Part shown: positions 33,358 through 41,190 of the stretch, one piece after another
Numbering within the stretch: the stretch's first letter is position 1
Layout: each line of letters starts with the position of its first letter
Assembly: GCF_031458115.1 (NCBI RefSeq)
Contig: NZ_JAVDXV010000006.1
Coordinates: 353,252-417,251, forward strand
From: Pelomonas asaccharophilus_A
Lineage (GTDB): Bacteria > Pseudomonadota > Gammaproteobacteria > Burkholderiales > Burkholderiaceae_C
DNA: 64,000 nucleotides
Direction of reading: 5' to 3'
Notes under the pieces: model-generated
The model's input: the letters and a program-made list of their open reading frames with translations, nothing else
The model's database searches: none
Told to the model about the DNA's origin: nothing
Position numbers and translations under genes: made by a program

Positions 33358-33672
33358 ATGAAGAACCTGCTTCTCTGCGCCGCGCTGCTGGCCGCACCCA
33401 TCCTGTCCCTGGCCATGGAGCCGCCGGCCGCTGCGGCATCCGCCGCGGACGCCATGACGGACGCCGAAGTGCGCAAGGTGGACCTGGCCGCGGCCAAGGT
33501 CACGCTTCGCCATGCCGAGATCAAGTCACTGGACATGCCGGCGATGACCATGGTCTTCCAGGCCCGCGACAAGAAGCTGCTGGACGGCCTCAAGGTCGGC
33601 GACAAGGTGCGCTTCAAGGCGGCCCACGAAGGTGGGCAGTTTGTCGTGACCGCCATTGAGCCACGACGCTGA
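33358..33672 (+). CDS. CusF-like periplasmic copper-binding protein
   Basis: Small periplasmic metallochaperone, 104 residues, with signal peptide and the CusF/CusX fold. The binding motif 'HAEIKSLDMPAMTMVFQ' holds the His and two Met ligands characteristic of CusF Cu(I)/Ag(I) sites. Follows the cupredoxin by 17 nt; 'AAGGAG' lies just before the ATG. Last clear gene of the copper operon. Confidence 0.9.
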   Translation: MKNLLLCAALLAAPILSLAMEPPAAAASAADAMTDAEVRKVDLAAAKVTLRHAEIKSLDMPAMTMVFQARDKKLLDGLKVGDKVRFKAAHEGGQFVVTAIEPRR

Positions 33673-33743
33673 GCCCGGCGGGCGCCTCGCTTCGTCGTAC
33701 CCTGGCGGCTGTCGCACCGCGAGGTCAACGCAAGGACGCGCCC

Positions 33744-33971
33744 ATGGATATCTCTTCGAAAATCGCCGCGCTCGAGGCAACCGATCTGGTCTTGATCAGT
33801 TGCATCGGCGCGCTCATGTCCAGCATCGGCTCCAAGGAACTGCTGGAGCAGTGCGCCAAGAACATGGAGAACATGGCCGCGCACCTGCTGCAGTCCGAGG
33901 ACGAGAAGAAGCTGCAGTTGTTCCTCGACCTGAAGGACCAGTTGCTGGCGCAGTGGGGGATGAAGGGCTGA
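33744..33971 (+). CDS. Small helical protein of unknown function
   Basis: A 75-residue protein that I do not recognise. It is mostly helical and amphipathic ('ELLEQCAKNMENMAAHLLQSEDEKKLQLFLDLKDQLL') without a signal peptide. It lies 71 bp after the CusF-like gene and just before a terminator, so it could be the tail of that transcript or a separate gene. Confidence 0.6.
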   Translation: MDISSKIAALEATDLVLISCIGALMSSIGSKELLEQCAKNMENMAAHLLQSEDEKKLQLFLDLKDQLLAQWGMKG

Positions 33972-33989
33972 ACGCAGGCCCCAACGAAA

Positions 33990-34012
33990 AAGCCCGCACG
34001 AGGCGGGCTTTC
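33990..34012 (+). terminator. Rho-independent terminator after the copper region
   Basis: Stem AAAGCCCGC / GCGGGCTTT with a 5-nt loop. It lies between the small helical gene and the tRNA and can act on both strands. Confidence 0.8.
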
Positions 34013-34037
34013 AAGACCTTGGGTCGAAACAAGGATT

Positions 34038-34128
<91 letters not shown>

Positions 34129-34192
34129 TGAATTCGGATTCGGCTAGAGCGAAGCCTCGCATTGTAGCCGGATTTTTCGACTCCGCCAGAAA

Positions 34193-35488
<1,296 letters not shown>

Positions 35489-35513
35489 GGGAATCTTTCA
35501 GAAATCGAACATG

Positions 35514-35537
35514 AAAACGGCGCCGATGTCAGCGCCG
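35514..35537 (-). terminator. Hairpin terminator after ispH
   Basis: In ispH direction CGGCGC / GCGCCG (8-nt loop) is followed by TTTTC, in the 71-bp gap before serS. Confidence 0.65.
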
Positions 35538-35559
35538 CCGGATGCATGAGGCACCGGCT

Positions 35560-36540
35560 TCAAGATCGAGAGGCGCTCACCTCGGCCATGGACTTGTCGC
35601 CCAGGCCCATGGGCAGCGGGAAGCGCACATGCTCTTCCACGCCCGGCAGGCTGCGCACCGTGGTGGCGCCCAGCGCGCGCAGGCGGTCGATGACGGCCTG
35701 CACCAGCACGTCGGGTGCCGAGGCGCCGGCCGTCAGGCCCACGCGCGGGCGGCCTTCCACCCACTCGGCCTTCAGGTCCTCGGCGGCGTCCACCATGTAG
35801 CCGGGCGTGCCCAGGCGCTCGGCCAGTTCGCGCAGGCGGTTGCTGTTGGAGCTGGTGGGGCTGCCGACGACGATGACCACGTCCACCTGCGGCGCCAGCA
35901 CCTTGACGGCGTCCTGGCGGTTCTGCGTGGCGTAGCAGATGTCCTGCTTCTTGGGCTCGCGCACTTGCGGGAACACGCGCTTCACCTCGGCCAGGATCTC
36001 GGCGGCGTCATCCACGCTCAGCGTGGTCTGCGTGACGACTGCCAGCTTGGTCTGGTCTTTCACCTGGACCTTGGCCACGTCCTCGACCTCTTCCACGAGG
36101 AAGATGCCGTCCGACAGCTGGCCCATCGTGCCTTCGACCTCGGGGTGGCCCTTGTGGCCGATCATGATGAACTCGAAGCCCTCGCGGTGCAGCTTGGCCA
36201 CTTCCACATGGACCTTGGTGACCAACGGGCAGGTTGCGTCGAACACCTGGAAGCCGCGCGCGGCGGCCTCGCGGCGCACCTCCTGGCTGACGCCATGGGC
36301 GCTGAACACCAGCGTGGCGCCGGCCGGCACATCGGCCAGGTCCTCGATGAAGATGGCGCCGCGCGACTTCAGGTCGTTGACGACATAAGTGTTGTGCACG
36401 ATCTCGTGGCGCACGTAGATGGGCGCGCCGAACTTGATCAGCGCGCGCTCGACGATCTCGATGGCGCGGTCCACGCCGGCGCAGAAGCCGCGCGGCTCGG
36501 CCAGCAGCACTTCCTGGAGATTCACGGCGGCTTCCATCAC
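35560..36540 (-). CDS. ispH: 4-hydroxy-3-methylbut-2-enyl diphosphate reductase IspH
   Basis: Last enzyme of the MEP isoprenoid pathway, an Fe-S reductase making IPP and DMAPP. The three cluster Cys are visible: C20 in 'PRGFCAGVDRAI', C104 in 'DATCPLVTKVH' and the one in 'DICYATQNRQ' near 205; 'HEIVHN' and 'SAHGVS' carry active-site His residues. Its ATG overlaps the fkpB stop (ATGA), a common coupled pair. Confidence 0.97.
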   Translation of the reverse strand: MMEAAVNLQEVLLAEPRGFCAGVDRAIEIVERALIKFGAPIYVRHEIVHNTYVVNDLKSRGAIFIEDLADVPAGATLVFSAHGVSQEVRREAAARGFQVFDATCPLVTKVHVEVAKLHREGFEFIMIGHKGHPEVEGTMGQLSDGIFLVEEVEDVAKVQVKDQTKLAVVTQTTLSVDDAAEILAEVKRVFPQVREPKKQDICYATQNRQDAVKVLAPQVDVVIVVGSPTSSNSNRLRELAERLGTPGYMVDAAEDLKAEWVEGRPRVGLTAGASAPDVLVQAVIDRLRALGATTVRSLPGVEEHVRFPLPMGLGDKSMAEVSASRS

Positions 36541-36980
36541 AACACCCCGATCACTTGCACCTCGAAGCTGACCGGCTGGCCCGCGAGAGGGTGGTTGAAG
36601 TCGAACAGCACCGCCTCGTCCCCCAGCTCGCGCACGATGCCGGCATAGCCGCCCTGCCCGTCCGGACCGGGGAACTGCACGACATCGCCGACGTTGTAGA
36701 CCTCGTCCGGGTCACCCAGCTGGCGCAGCAGCGTCAGCTTCACGCGCTGCAGCAGCTCGGGGTTGCGCTCGCCGAAGGCTTCGCCGGGCGCCAGCGTGAA
36801 ACGCTCGTGCGCGCCCTCGGGCAGGCCGATCAGGCGCGCCTCGATGGCCGGCGACAGCTGGCCGGTGCCCAGGGACAGCGTGGCGGGCTTGTCGTCGAAG
36901 GTGTTGACGATGTCGGCACCGTCCGGGCCCGAGAGCCGGTAATGCAGAGTCAGGAAGGACCCGGCCTGGATGGGGTTCAT
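36537..36980 (-). CDS. fkpB: FKBP-type peptidyl-prolyl isomerase (SlpA/FkpB)
   Basis: Short FKBP of 147 residues with the SlyD/SlpA insert-in-flap layout: 'LTLHYRLSGPDG', 'GTGQLSPAIEARLIGLPEGAH' and 'VLFDFNHPLAGQPVSFEVQVI'. It lacks the His-rich tail of SlyD. It precedes ispH with a 4-nt overlap. The gene lies 40 bp from the divergent radC start. Confidence 0.94.
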   Translation of the reverse strand: MNPIQAGSFLTLHYRLSGPDGADIVNTFDDKPATLSLGTGQLSPAIEARLIGLPEGAHERFTLAPGEAFGERNPELLQRVKLTLLRQLGDPDEVYNVGDVVQFPGPDGQGGYAGIVRELGDEAVLFDFNHPLAGQPVSFEVQVIGVL

Positions 36981-37020
36981 GCGAGAGAAGAAGACGCTTG
37001 GCTAGACTGGCGCCGATTTT

Positions 37021-37459
37021 ATGTCGCTGACCCATCTGCCCCCCGACGCCCGTCCGCGCGAGAAACTGCTCGCCCGCGGCCCACAGGCGCTGGCGGAGCC
37101 GAGCTGCTGGCGTTGCTGCTGCGCACGGGGCTCAAGGGCATGCCCGTGCTGCAGCTGGCGCAGAGCCTGCTGGACCGCTTCGACGGCTGGGCCGGGCTGC
37201 TGGCGGCCAGCGTGCAAGACCTCGGCAAGGTCAAGGGTCTGGGGCCTGCCAAGCGGGCGGAGATCGCCGCCGTGCTGGAGATTGCGCGGCGCTCGCTGAA
37301 CCAGCAGCTGGCCGAGAAGCCGGCAATGAACGACAGCGACACGGTGAAGACTTATCTGCGCCTGCACCTGGGCGGGCTGGGACACGAGGTGTTCGCGGTG
37401 CTGTTCCTGGATTCGCAGCTCAAGCTCATCGCGATGGAGACGCTGTTCCAGGGCACGCT
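37021..37459 (+). pseudogene. radC: radC 5' part, frameshifted and cut by the prophage
   Basis: The N-terminal RadC region (helix-hairpin-helix and the start of the JAMM domain) can be followed from ATG 37021 ('LPPDARPREKLLARGPQAL') into a second frame ('ELLALLLRTGLKGMPVLQLAQSLL') with a 1-nt deletion near 37096-37099. The second frame continues through 'GLGHEVFAVLFLDSQLKLIAMETLFQGTL' to 37459, where the prophage begins. The catalytic HxH-S-D part is 12.3 kb away at 49716. A sequencing error could explain the frameshift but not the insertion. Confidence 0.92.
37453..37459 (+). repeat. attL core repeat GCACGCT
   Basis: Seven bases shared by both junctions, in the RadC frame as GGC ACG CT. Joining here to 49723 gives G-T-L-I-S-T-T-V-H-P-R-E, the spacing expected in RadC, so the crossover most likely lies within these bases. 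Confidence 0.75.
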
Positions 37460-37469
37460 GGCATCGATC

Positions 37470-37488
37470 AGCGTGCTGTATTTGCGGA
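37470..37488 (+). repeat. Left copy of the 19-bp inverted repeat of the prophage ends
   Basis: AGCGTGCTGTATTTGCGGA is the exact reverse complement of 49704-49722. After excision the two copies would face each other across 10 bp, making a palindromic attP suited to binding a recombinase dimer. Confidence 0.85.
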
Positions 37489-37499
37489 AATCGTGGCCT

Positions 37500-37979
37500 C
37501 CGCTCCGTGCGGCGTTACGGAGAATTATGTGAATCTACATAATTATGTGAATCAGCATAACGCCTCGTAATGACGCACTGAGCGGCCCGCGGCAGGCGAC
37601 AGCCCGCAGGGCAGTGACTCGCGGCCGCAGGCCGCTCCCCGCCGGTACGGCAGTGACTCTGATTGCGGCCGCTCAGCCTTTGCCGGAGGCAATGACTCTC
37701 AGCCCGCCGCAGGCGGGCTGCCAGGAATCATCCAGTGACTCGCCCCGCCGGCCAGGCGCCGCCGGAGGCGTGACTCTCGAAAACGCCCTTCCCTGCAGGT
37801 CGTTTTCCACCCCTTCGATATCAGCGCCCCGCGCGCTATACAGGTTCAAGGGGGCCTTGAAAACAACAACAAGGTTCTGGGGCGCACCTTCCCCACTGTG
37901 AAGGTCGCCGGCGCGGCTCCAGCTCGCCCCCGGCCTACGCCGCAACTTCAACAACAACCGCTATTCCAAGGGGGAAATC
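37500..37979 (+). promoter_or_regulatory. Left non-coding region of the prophage with iteron-like repeats
   Basis: No gene seen. It holds a pair of 13-bp repeats AATTATGTGAATC (37523-37535, 37541-37553), the inverted repeat ATTATGT/ACATAAT (37524-37543), five TGACTC-containing units from 37610 to 37776 about 39 bp apart, the hairpin AGCCCGCC-GCA-GGCGGGCT (37701-37719), and GCTATACAGGT at 37835. A 14-codon TTG-initiated frame after CAAGGGGGCC at 37846 is possible but unsupported. The region probably carries replication, packaging or promoter signals. Confidence 0.6.
37610..37776 (+). repeat. Five iteron-like GGCAGTGACTC units
   Basis: GGCAGTGACTC at 37610-37620 and 37649-37659, GGCAATGACTC at 37688-37698, TCCAGTGACTC at 37731-37741 and GGCGTGACTC at 37767-37776. 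Start-to-start distances are 39, 39, 43 and 36 bp, with GC-rich palindromes in between. Confidence 0.75.
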
Positions 37980-38219
37980 ATGCTCAAAGTCGTCGTCTAT
38001 CAAGCCCGCACCGCTCGTTCTGAAAAGACCGGTAAGGACTACGTCAGTCAGACCGTCGAAATCGTTCAGTCGCCTGATCGGCCGAACGTCACGATGCGTC
38101 GCTTCGCTAAGTCTGAAGCTGAGGCGCTCAAGCCCGGGCAGTACACCTGCAAAGTGTCCTTCTTCAACAAAGGACTTGACCTGTCGCAGTCGTTCTACGA
38201 CTTCCAGCCTGCGAAGTAA
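37980..38219 (+). CDS. Inovirus ssDNA-binding protein (g5p-like)
   Basis: Small protein of 79 residues, first in the structural block where filamentous phages encode the gene V-type ssDNA-binding protein that coats new plus strands before packaging. Beta-rich sequence with aromatic and basic residues ('MLKVVVYQARTARSEKTGKDY', 'TCKVSFFNKGLDLSQSFYDF') fits an OB fold. AAGGGGG lies 5 nt before the ATG. Assignment rests on size, position and general character. Confidence 0.75.
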   Translation: MLKVVVYQARTARSEKTGKDYVSQTVEIVQSPDRPNVTMRRFAKSEAEALKPGQYTCKVSFFNKGLDLSQSFYDFQPAK

Positions 38220-38221
38220 GC

Positions 38222-38479
38222 ATGCCCGCCGGCTCGCTCGAGAACGTGATCGTCTGCCGGCCTTCTGCCACGCCAGCCGCTCCCTGCGGCGCCGGCGAGG
38301 CCCCGACGGTCCTTCAGGCGTATGTTCTCGCGCCCTCCAGCTCTTCGTTCGTCGACGCCGCTGCAGGCCCCTACGACTACGCCACGGGCGCCGCCTATTG
38401 GTCCGCAGCCTTCGTCTTCACCGTGTCGTTGTACTTGTGCACCCGAGTCATCGGCACCATCGTCAACATGGTTCGCTAA
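38222..38479 (+). CDS. Inovirus minor coat / membrane protein
   Basis: An 85-residue protein with one membrane helix near the C-terminus ('AAYWSAAFVFTVSLYLCTRVIGTIV') and an N-terminal segment with two Cys. It begins 2 nt after the ssDNA-binding gene and precedes the major coat gene, the position of small minor coat proteins in Pf1- and Ralstonia-type filamentous phages. Exact counterpart uncertain. Confidence 0.7.
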   Translation: MPAGSLENVIVCRPSATPAAPCGAGEAPTVLQAYVLAPSSSSFVDAAAGPYDYATGAAYWSAAFVFTVSLYLCTRVIGTIVNMVR

Positions 38480-38548
38480 CGCCGCTGGACGCATCCAGCA
38501 ACCGCCGCGGGTCGGACACCCGCACGCTTCAATAAGGAGAACAACAAC

Positions 38549-38764
38549 ATGAAGCTGAACCGTACCGCCGCGCTCGTCGCTGCATCCGTACTGGCCGCAC
38601 CGGCCGCCTTTGCTGCCGGCCCTAGCGCTGGTGACCTGTCCAACTTGACGCCCGACGGCGCAACGATCATGACCGCGATTGGCGCCGTCGCCCTCGTGCT
38701 CATCGGCATCAACCTGGGCCTCAAGGGCTTCCGCATCGTCCAGTCCCTGGTCGGCAAGCGCTGA
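38549..38764 (+). CDS. Inovirus major coat protein (g8p-like)
   Basis: A 71-residue precursor: signal peptide 1-22 ending 'AAFA', then a mature coat of about 49 residues with a short acidic N-terminus ('GDLSNLTPDG'), a hydrophobic core ('IGAVALVLIGINLGL') and a basic C-terminus ('KGFRIVQSLVGKR') to bind the DNA. This is the classic major coat architecture. TAAGGAGA precedes the ATG, and a terminator follows, as expected for the most highly expressed phage gene. Confidence 0.93.
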   Translation: MKLNRTAALVAASVLAAPAAFAAGPSAGDLSNLTPDGATIMTAIGAVALVLIGINLGLKGFRIVQSLVGKR

Positions 38765-38772
38765 TAGCGCAG

Positions 38773-38799
38773 AAGGGGCGGCTAACCCCGCCCCTTTCT
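38773..38799 (+). terminator. Terminator after the major coat gene
   Basis: Stem AAGGGGCGG (38773-38781) / CCGCCCCTT (38788-38796), 6-nt loop, then TC-rich. Filamentous phages typically place a terminator here so that coat mRNA exceeds that of the adsorption gene. Confidence 0.8.
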
Positions 38800-38816
38800 C
38801 ATCAAGGGGGCCTTTT

Positions 38817-38906
38817 ATGACGATCAACGAGCTCTGGTACCTGACGCTGTTCGTGCACGGCGTCATCTGCGCTTGCGCAGTCATCGCTGGCTTGCGGGGT
38901 CGTTGA
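38817..38906 (+). CDS. 29-residue membrane peptide (g9p/g7p-like)
   Basis: ATG 38817 to TGA 38906 encodes a peptide that is one hydrophobic helix ('LWYLTLFVHGVICACAVIAGL') with 'RGR' at the end. AAGGGGG lies upstream and the next gene starts 1 nt after the stop, so translation is well supported. Size and place match the tiny virion-tip proteins of filamentous phages. Confidence 0.75.
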   Translation: MTINELWYLTLFVHGVICACAVIAGLRGR

Positions 38907-38907
38907 C

Positions 38908-40587
38908 ATGCGCAAGCTGCTCATCGCTCTTCTAGCGTTCTCTGTCATCTTCTTTGCTGTTGAGCGCGTACGCGCACAGGCACTACCCTCTTCACCGTTC
39001 TCGATCACCGCTAGCGACGCGCTCACACTTGCCCGCCAGTCATGGGGAAGTGCATCGCTCATCGTCGGTGGCGGCACCGCCGTCGCAACTACGCTAGCTA
39101 CCGCTGCCGGCGGCTTGTTCGGTATCACGCCTATCGGCTGGGCGGGCATTGGTCTCGTTCTGCTCGCTACAGTGTTGATGACAAGCGACGCCTCTGGCAA
39201 CTCAATCGCTGTTGTCGTCTCTACGCAAGACATCGACGCGTCGCCCAATCCAGACCTTGCTTCGGGCGGTCAGACAACCTCTGGCGTCAGCAACTACTAC
39301 GCGCTTGCGCCGGTAACGGGCGGCATCGTCAAATATATCTCTAGCTCTAGTTGGTCGGCAGTCGGCTCAGATATATTGTCAGAGCCCGCACTACGACTGC
39401 GCGCGTATATCGCAACGATGTTCGCCGTGCCTAACAGTTGGCTGGTCAATAGCATCACCCAGGTCGGCAATACATATGTTGCCAGCAACGGCGGCGATAC
39501 AACTAATATTGCGTTGGGTCGCTGCCCGTCTACCTCTTCAGGTTGTGTCGCACTTATATTTACTGCGCCCGTCGGGACTACCAAAGCTGAGTTTGAGTCA
39601 GTAATACCGGCCCTGCCGCCGTTCGCTGCCGCAGCTTGGACGATTCGGCCTAGTGGCGGAGCTCGCCCCTATTTCGCCATCGCAGTTCCTCTGGTTCTCG
39701 TCAACGAGATTATCAACTGCGACCCTTCGACGAGTTACTACGAATACTCTACAGCCAGCTGCATTCTGCTAAAGCCTACAACTACTGAGCCGCTTTCCAA
39801 CGGTATGTGCCGAGTTAGCTGGTCTACGGATGGCTGCCCGGTATTCAACCGGCAAGACCCGGACTGCGCTTCAGCAGCCATCACTTTGTCTTGCGGTAGT
39901 GCGTCAGTCGCGCCATCGGTCACTGTTCTTGATCGAGCCACGGGTCAGACAGTTACTACCTCGCGCCCTGCTGTCGCTAGCCAAGGCCAACCGGGCTCTG
40001 TAACTGTCAAAGAGCGTACTCCCAACGCAGCAAATGGCACTACTGTTGAGCGCTTGACTACAACGCAGTACCAAGCCGCCCCGGCGGGTCAGCCGAAGCC
40101 TGCGCCCGTCACCAACGGCGCTAACCAGTCGACGTTGCCGGGCACTGGCGCTAACACCGGCAGCACGCCTGTCGCGCAGGTATCTGTGAGCAACTGGCCC
40201 TCGGTCGTAAACGTTCAAGGCACGGTCACGTGCACGAACTGCTCGACCGCTCAACAGCCCGTCAATATCAACGTGCCCGACCGCTTCAAGATTGACGGCG
40301 AAGTTCCCGCTGACGCGACCGGCCTGCCTACGCCGCCTGAGGCCGCCCCGCCAGCCGGCTTCATCACGAAGCTCAAAGAACGCCTTGCCGGCTTCGCAAA
40401 CATCGAGCTGCCGCCGCACACAGCCACGTGCCCGCGCCTGGACATCAGCTGGCACGCATGGGGCGTCAATCTCGACTTGTCTAACAACACGATGTGCGCG
40501 TTTCTCGAAGAGCACCGCACGCTCTTCCAGGGCCTCATGCACTTCGCTTACATCGCCACCGCGATCATCATCGTCTTGGGAGCCTGA
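38908..40587 (+). CDS. Inovirus adsorption protein (g3p-like)
   Basis: Receptor-binding minor coat protein of 559 residues at the virion tip. N-terminal signal peptide (to about residue 23, 'ERVRAQA'), a large Ser/Thr/Ala-rich exported region, a Gly/Thr/Pro/Asn-rich linker (~345-430), paired Cys residues near the end, and a C-terminal membrane helix ('FAYIATAIIIVLGA') that anchors it before assembly. The central ~39000-40000 bp are AT-richer than the flanks, as expected for a fast-evolving host-range gene. Confidence 0.88.
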   Translation: MRKLLIALLAFSVIFFAVERVRAQALPSSPFSITASDALTLARQSWGSASLIVGGGTAVATTLATAAGGLFGITPIGWAGIGLVLLATVLMTSDASGNSIAVVVSTQDIDASPNPDLASGGQTTSGVSNYYALAPVTGGIVKYISSSSWSAVGSDILSEPALRLRAYIATMFAVPNSWLVNSITQVGNTYVASNGGDTTNIALGRCPSTSSGCVALIFTAPVGTTKAEFESVIPALPPFAAAAWTIRPSGGARPYFAIAVPLVLVNEIINCDPSTSYYEYSTASCILLKPTTTEPLSNGMCRVSWSTDGCPVFNRQDPDCASAAITLSCGSASVAPSVTVLDRATGQTVTTSRPAVASQGQPGSVTVKERTPNAANGTTVERLTTTQYQAAPAGQPKPAPVTNGANQSTLPGTGANTGSTPVAQVSVSNWPSVVNVQGTVTCTNCSTAQQPVNINVPDRFKIDGEVPADATGLPTPPEAAPPAGFITKLKERLAGFANIELPPHTATCPRLDISWHAWGVNLDLSNNTMCAFLEEHRTLFQGLMHFAYIATAIIIVLGA

Positions 40588-40590
40588 CGC

Positions 40591-40887
40591 ATGTACGCAG
40601 CACTTCTCGCCGTCCTGGGCCGCGTTTTTGCGTGGGTCATGGGCGCCGGCACGCTCAAATGGGCCGTTGGAGCATTCTTGCTCTTCGGCGTCACGATCCT
40701 CGTCGACATCCTGCTCGACCTGCTTCCCACTTGGTTCGACCCAGCCCAGCTCGTCGGCGCGACCTCCGTCTTCACGCCCTCGATCTGGTACTTCCTGGAC
40801 TACTTCGCTTTCCAGACCGGGCTCTCGATGATGTTTGCCGCGTACGCAGTGCGTTTCTTGATTCGTCGTCTCCCGGTCATCGGCTAA
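40591..40887 (+). CDS. Inovirus minor coat protein, g6p/DUF2523-like
   Basis: A 98-residue membrane protein with three hydrophobic segments, located directly between the adsorption gene and zot. The size, topology and 'FDPAQLVGATSVFTPSIWYFLDYF' region resemble DUF2523/gene VI proteins that release the virion and sit with g3p at the tip. Starts 3 nt after the adsorption gene stop. Confidence 0.82.
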   Translation: MYAALLAVLGRVFAWVMGAGTLKWAVGAFLLFGVTILVDILLDLLPTWFDPAQLVGATSVFTPSIWYFLDYFAFQTGLSMMFAAYAVRFLIRRLPVIG

Positions 40888-40921
40888 GAAGCAGTGATCC
40901 CCTCTGGGGACGCCTAAACGG

Positions 40922-41143
40922 CTAATCCGGCTTCGTCAGCTCAGCGCTGTGTACTCGCACCGCGTGCGAACCGCTCACTTGACACGTTAGTTTGTCGCCG
41001 ACTCGCAGATCGCGCCAGTCCACGCCTTCCACACTCTTCCCTATGCTGAGCTGCAGCCCGCCTTCTGACTCAGCTCTTGCTATCTCGAGCTCTGCGACGA
41101 CTGCCGTCACTGTCGCCGTGACAGTCTGCTGTTCGTAGTTCAT
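40922..41143 (-). CDS. Small beta-rich protein on the opposite strand inside the phage block
   Basis: A 73-residue product from ATG 41143, of unknown function. The sequence alternates hydrophobic and polar residues ('TVTATVTAVVAELEIAR', 'DLRVGDKLTCQVSG'), suggesting a small beta barrel. It lies between the g6p-like gene and zot but reads against them; an in-frame ATG seven codons earlier is possible. Clear separation from its neighbours on both sides supports it being real. Confidence 0.5.
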   Translation of the reverse strand: MNYEQQTVTATVTAVVAELEIARAESEGGLQLSIGKSVEGVDWRDLRVGDKLTCQVSGSHAVRVHSAELTKPD

Positions 41144-41190
41144 GTGCTGATGTTGCCTGCGCATCGCTATACGGTCAAAAGGGGGACCGC

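Noticed and set aside
37610..37776. CRISPR-like array from the regularly spaced units
   Set aside because: Units are only about 11 bp, the spacers are palindromic GC-rich DNA and no cas gene is present.
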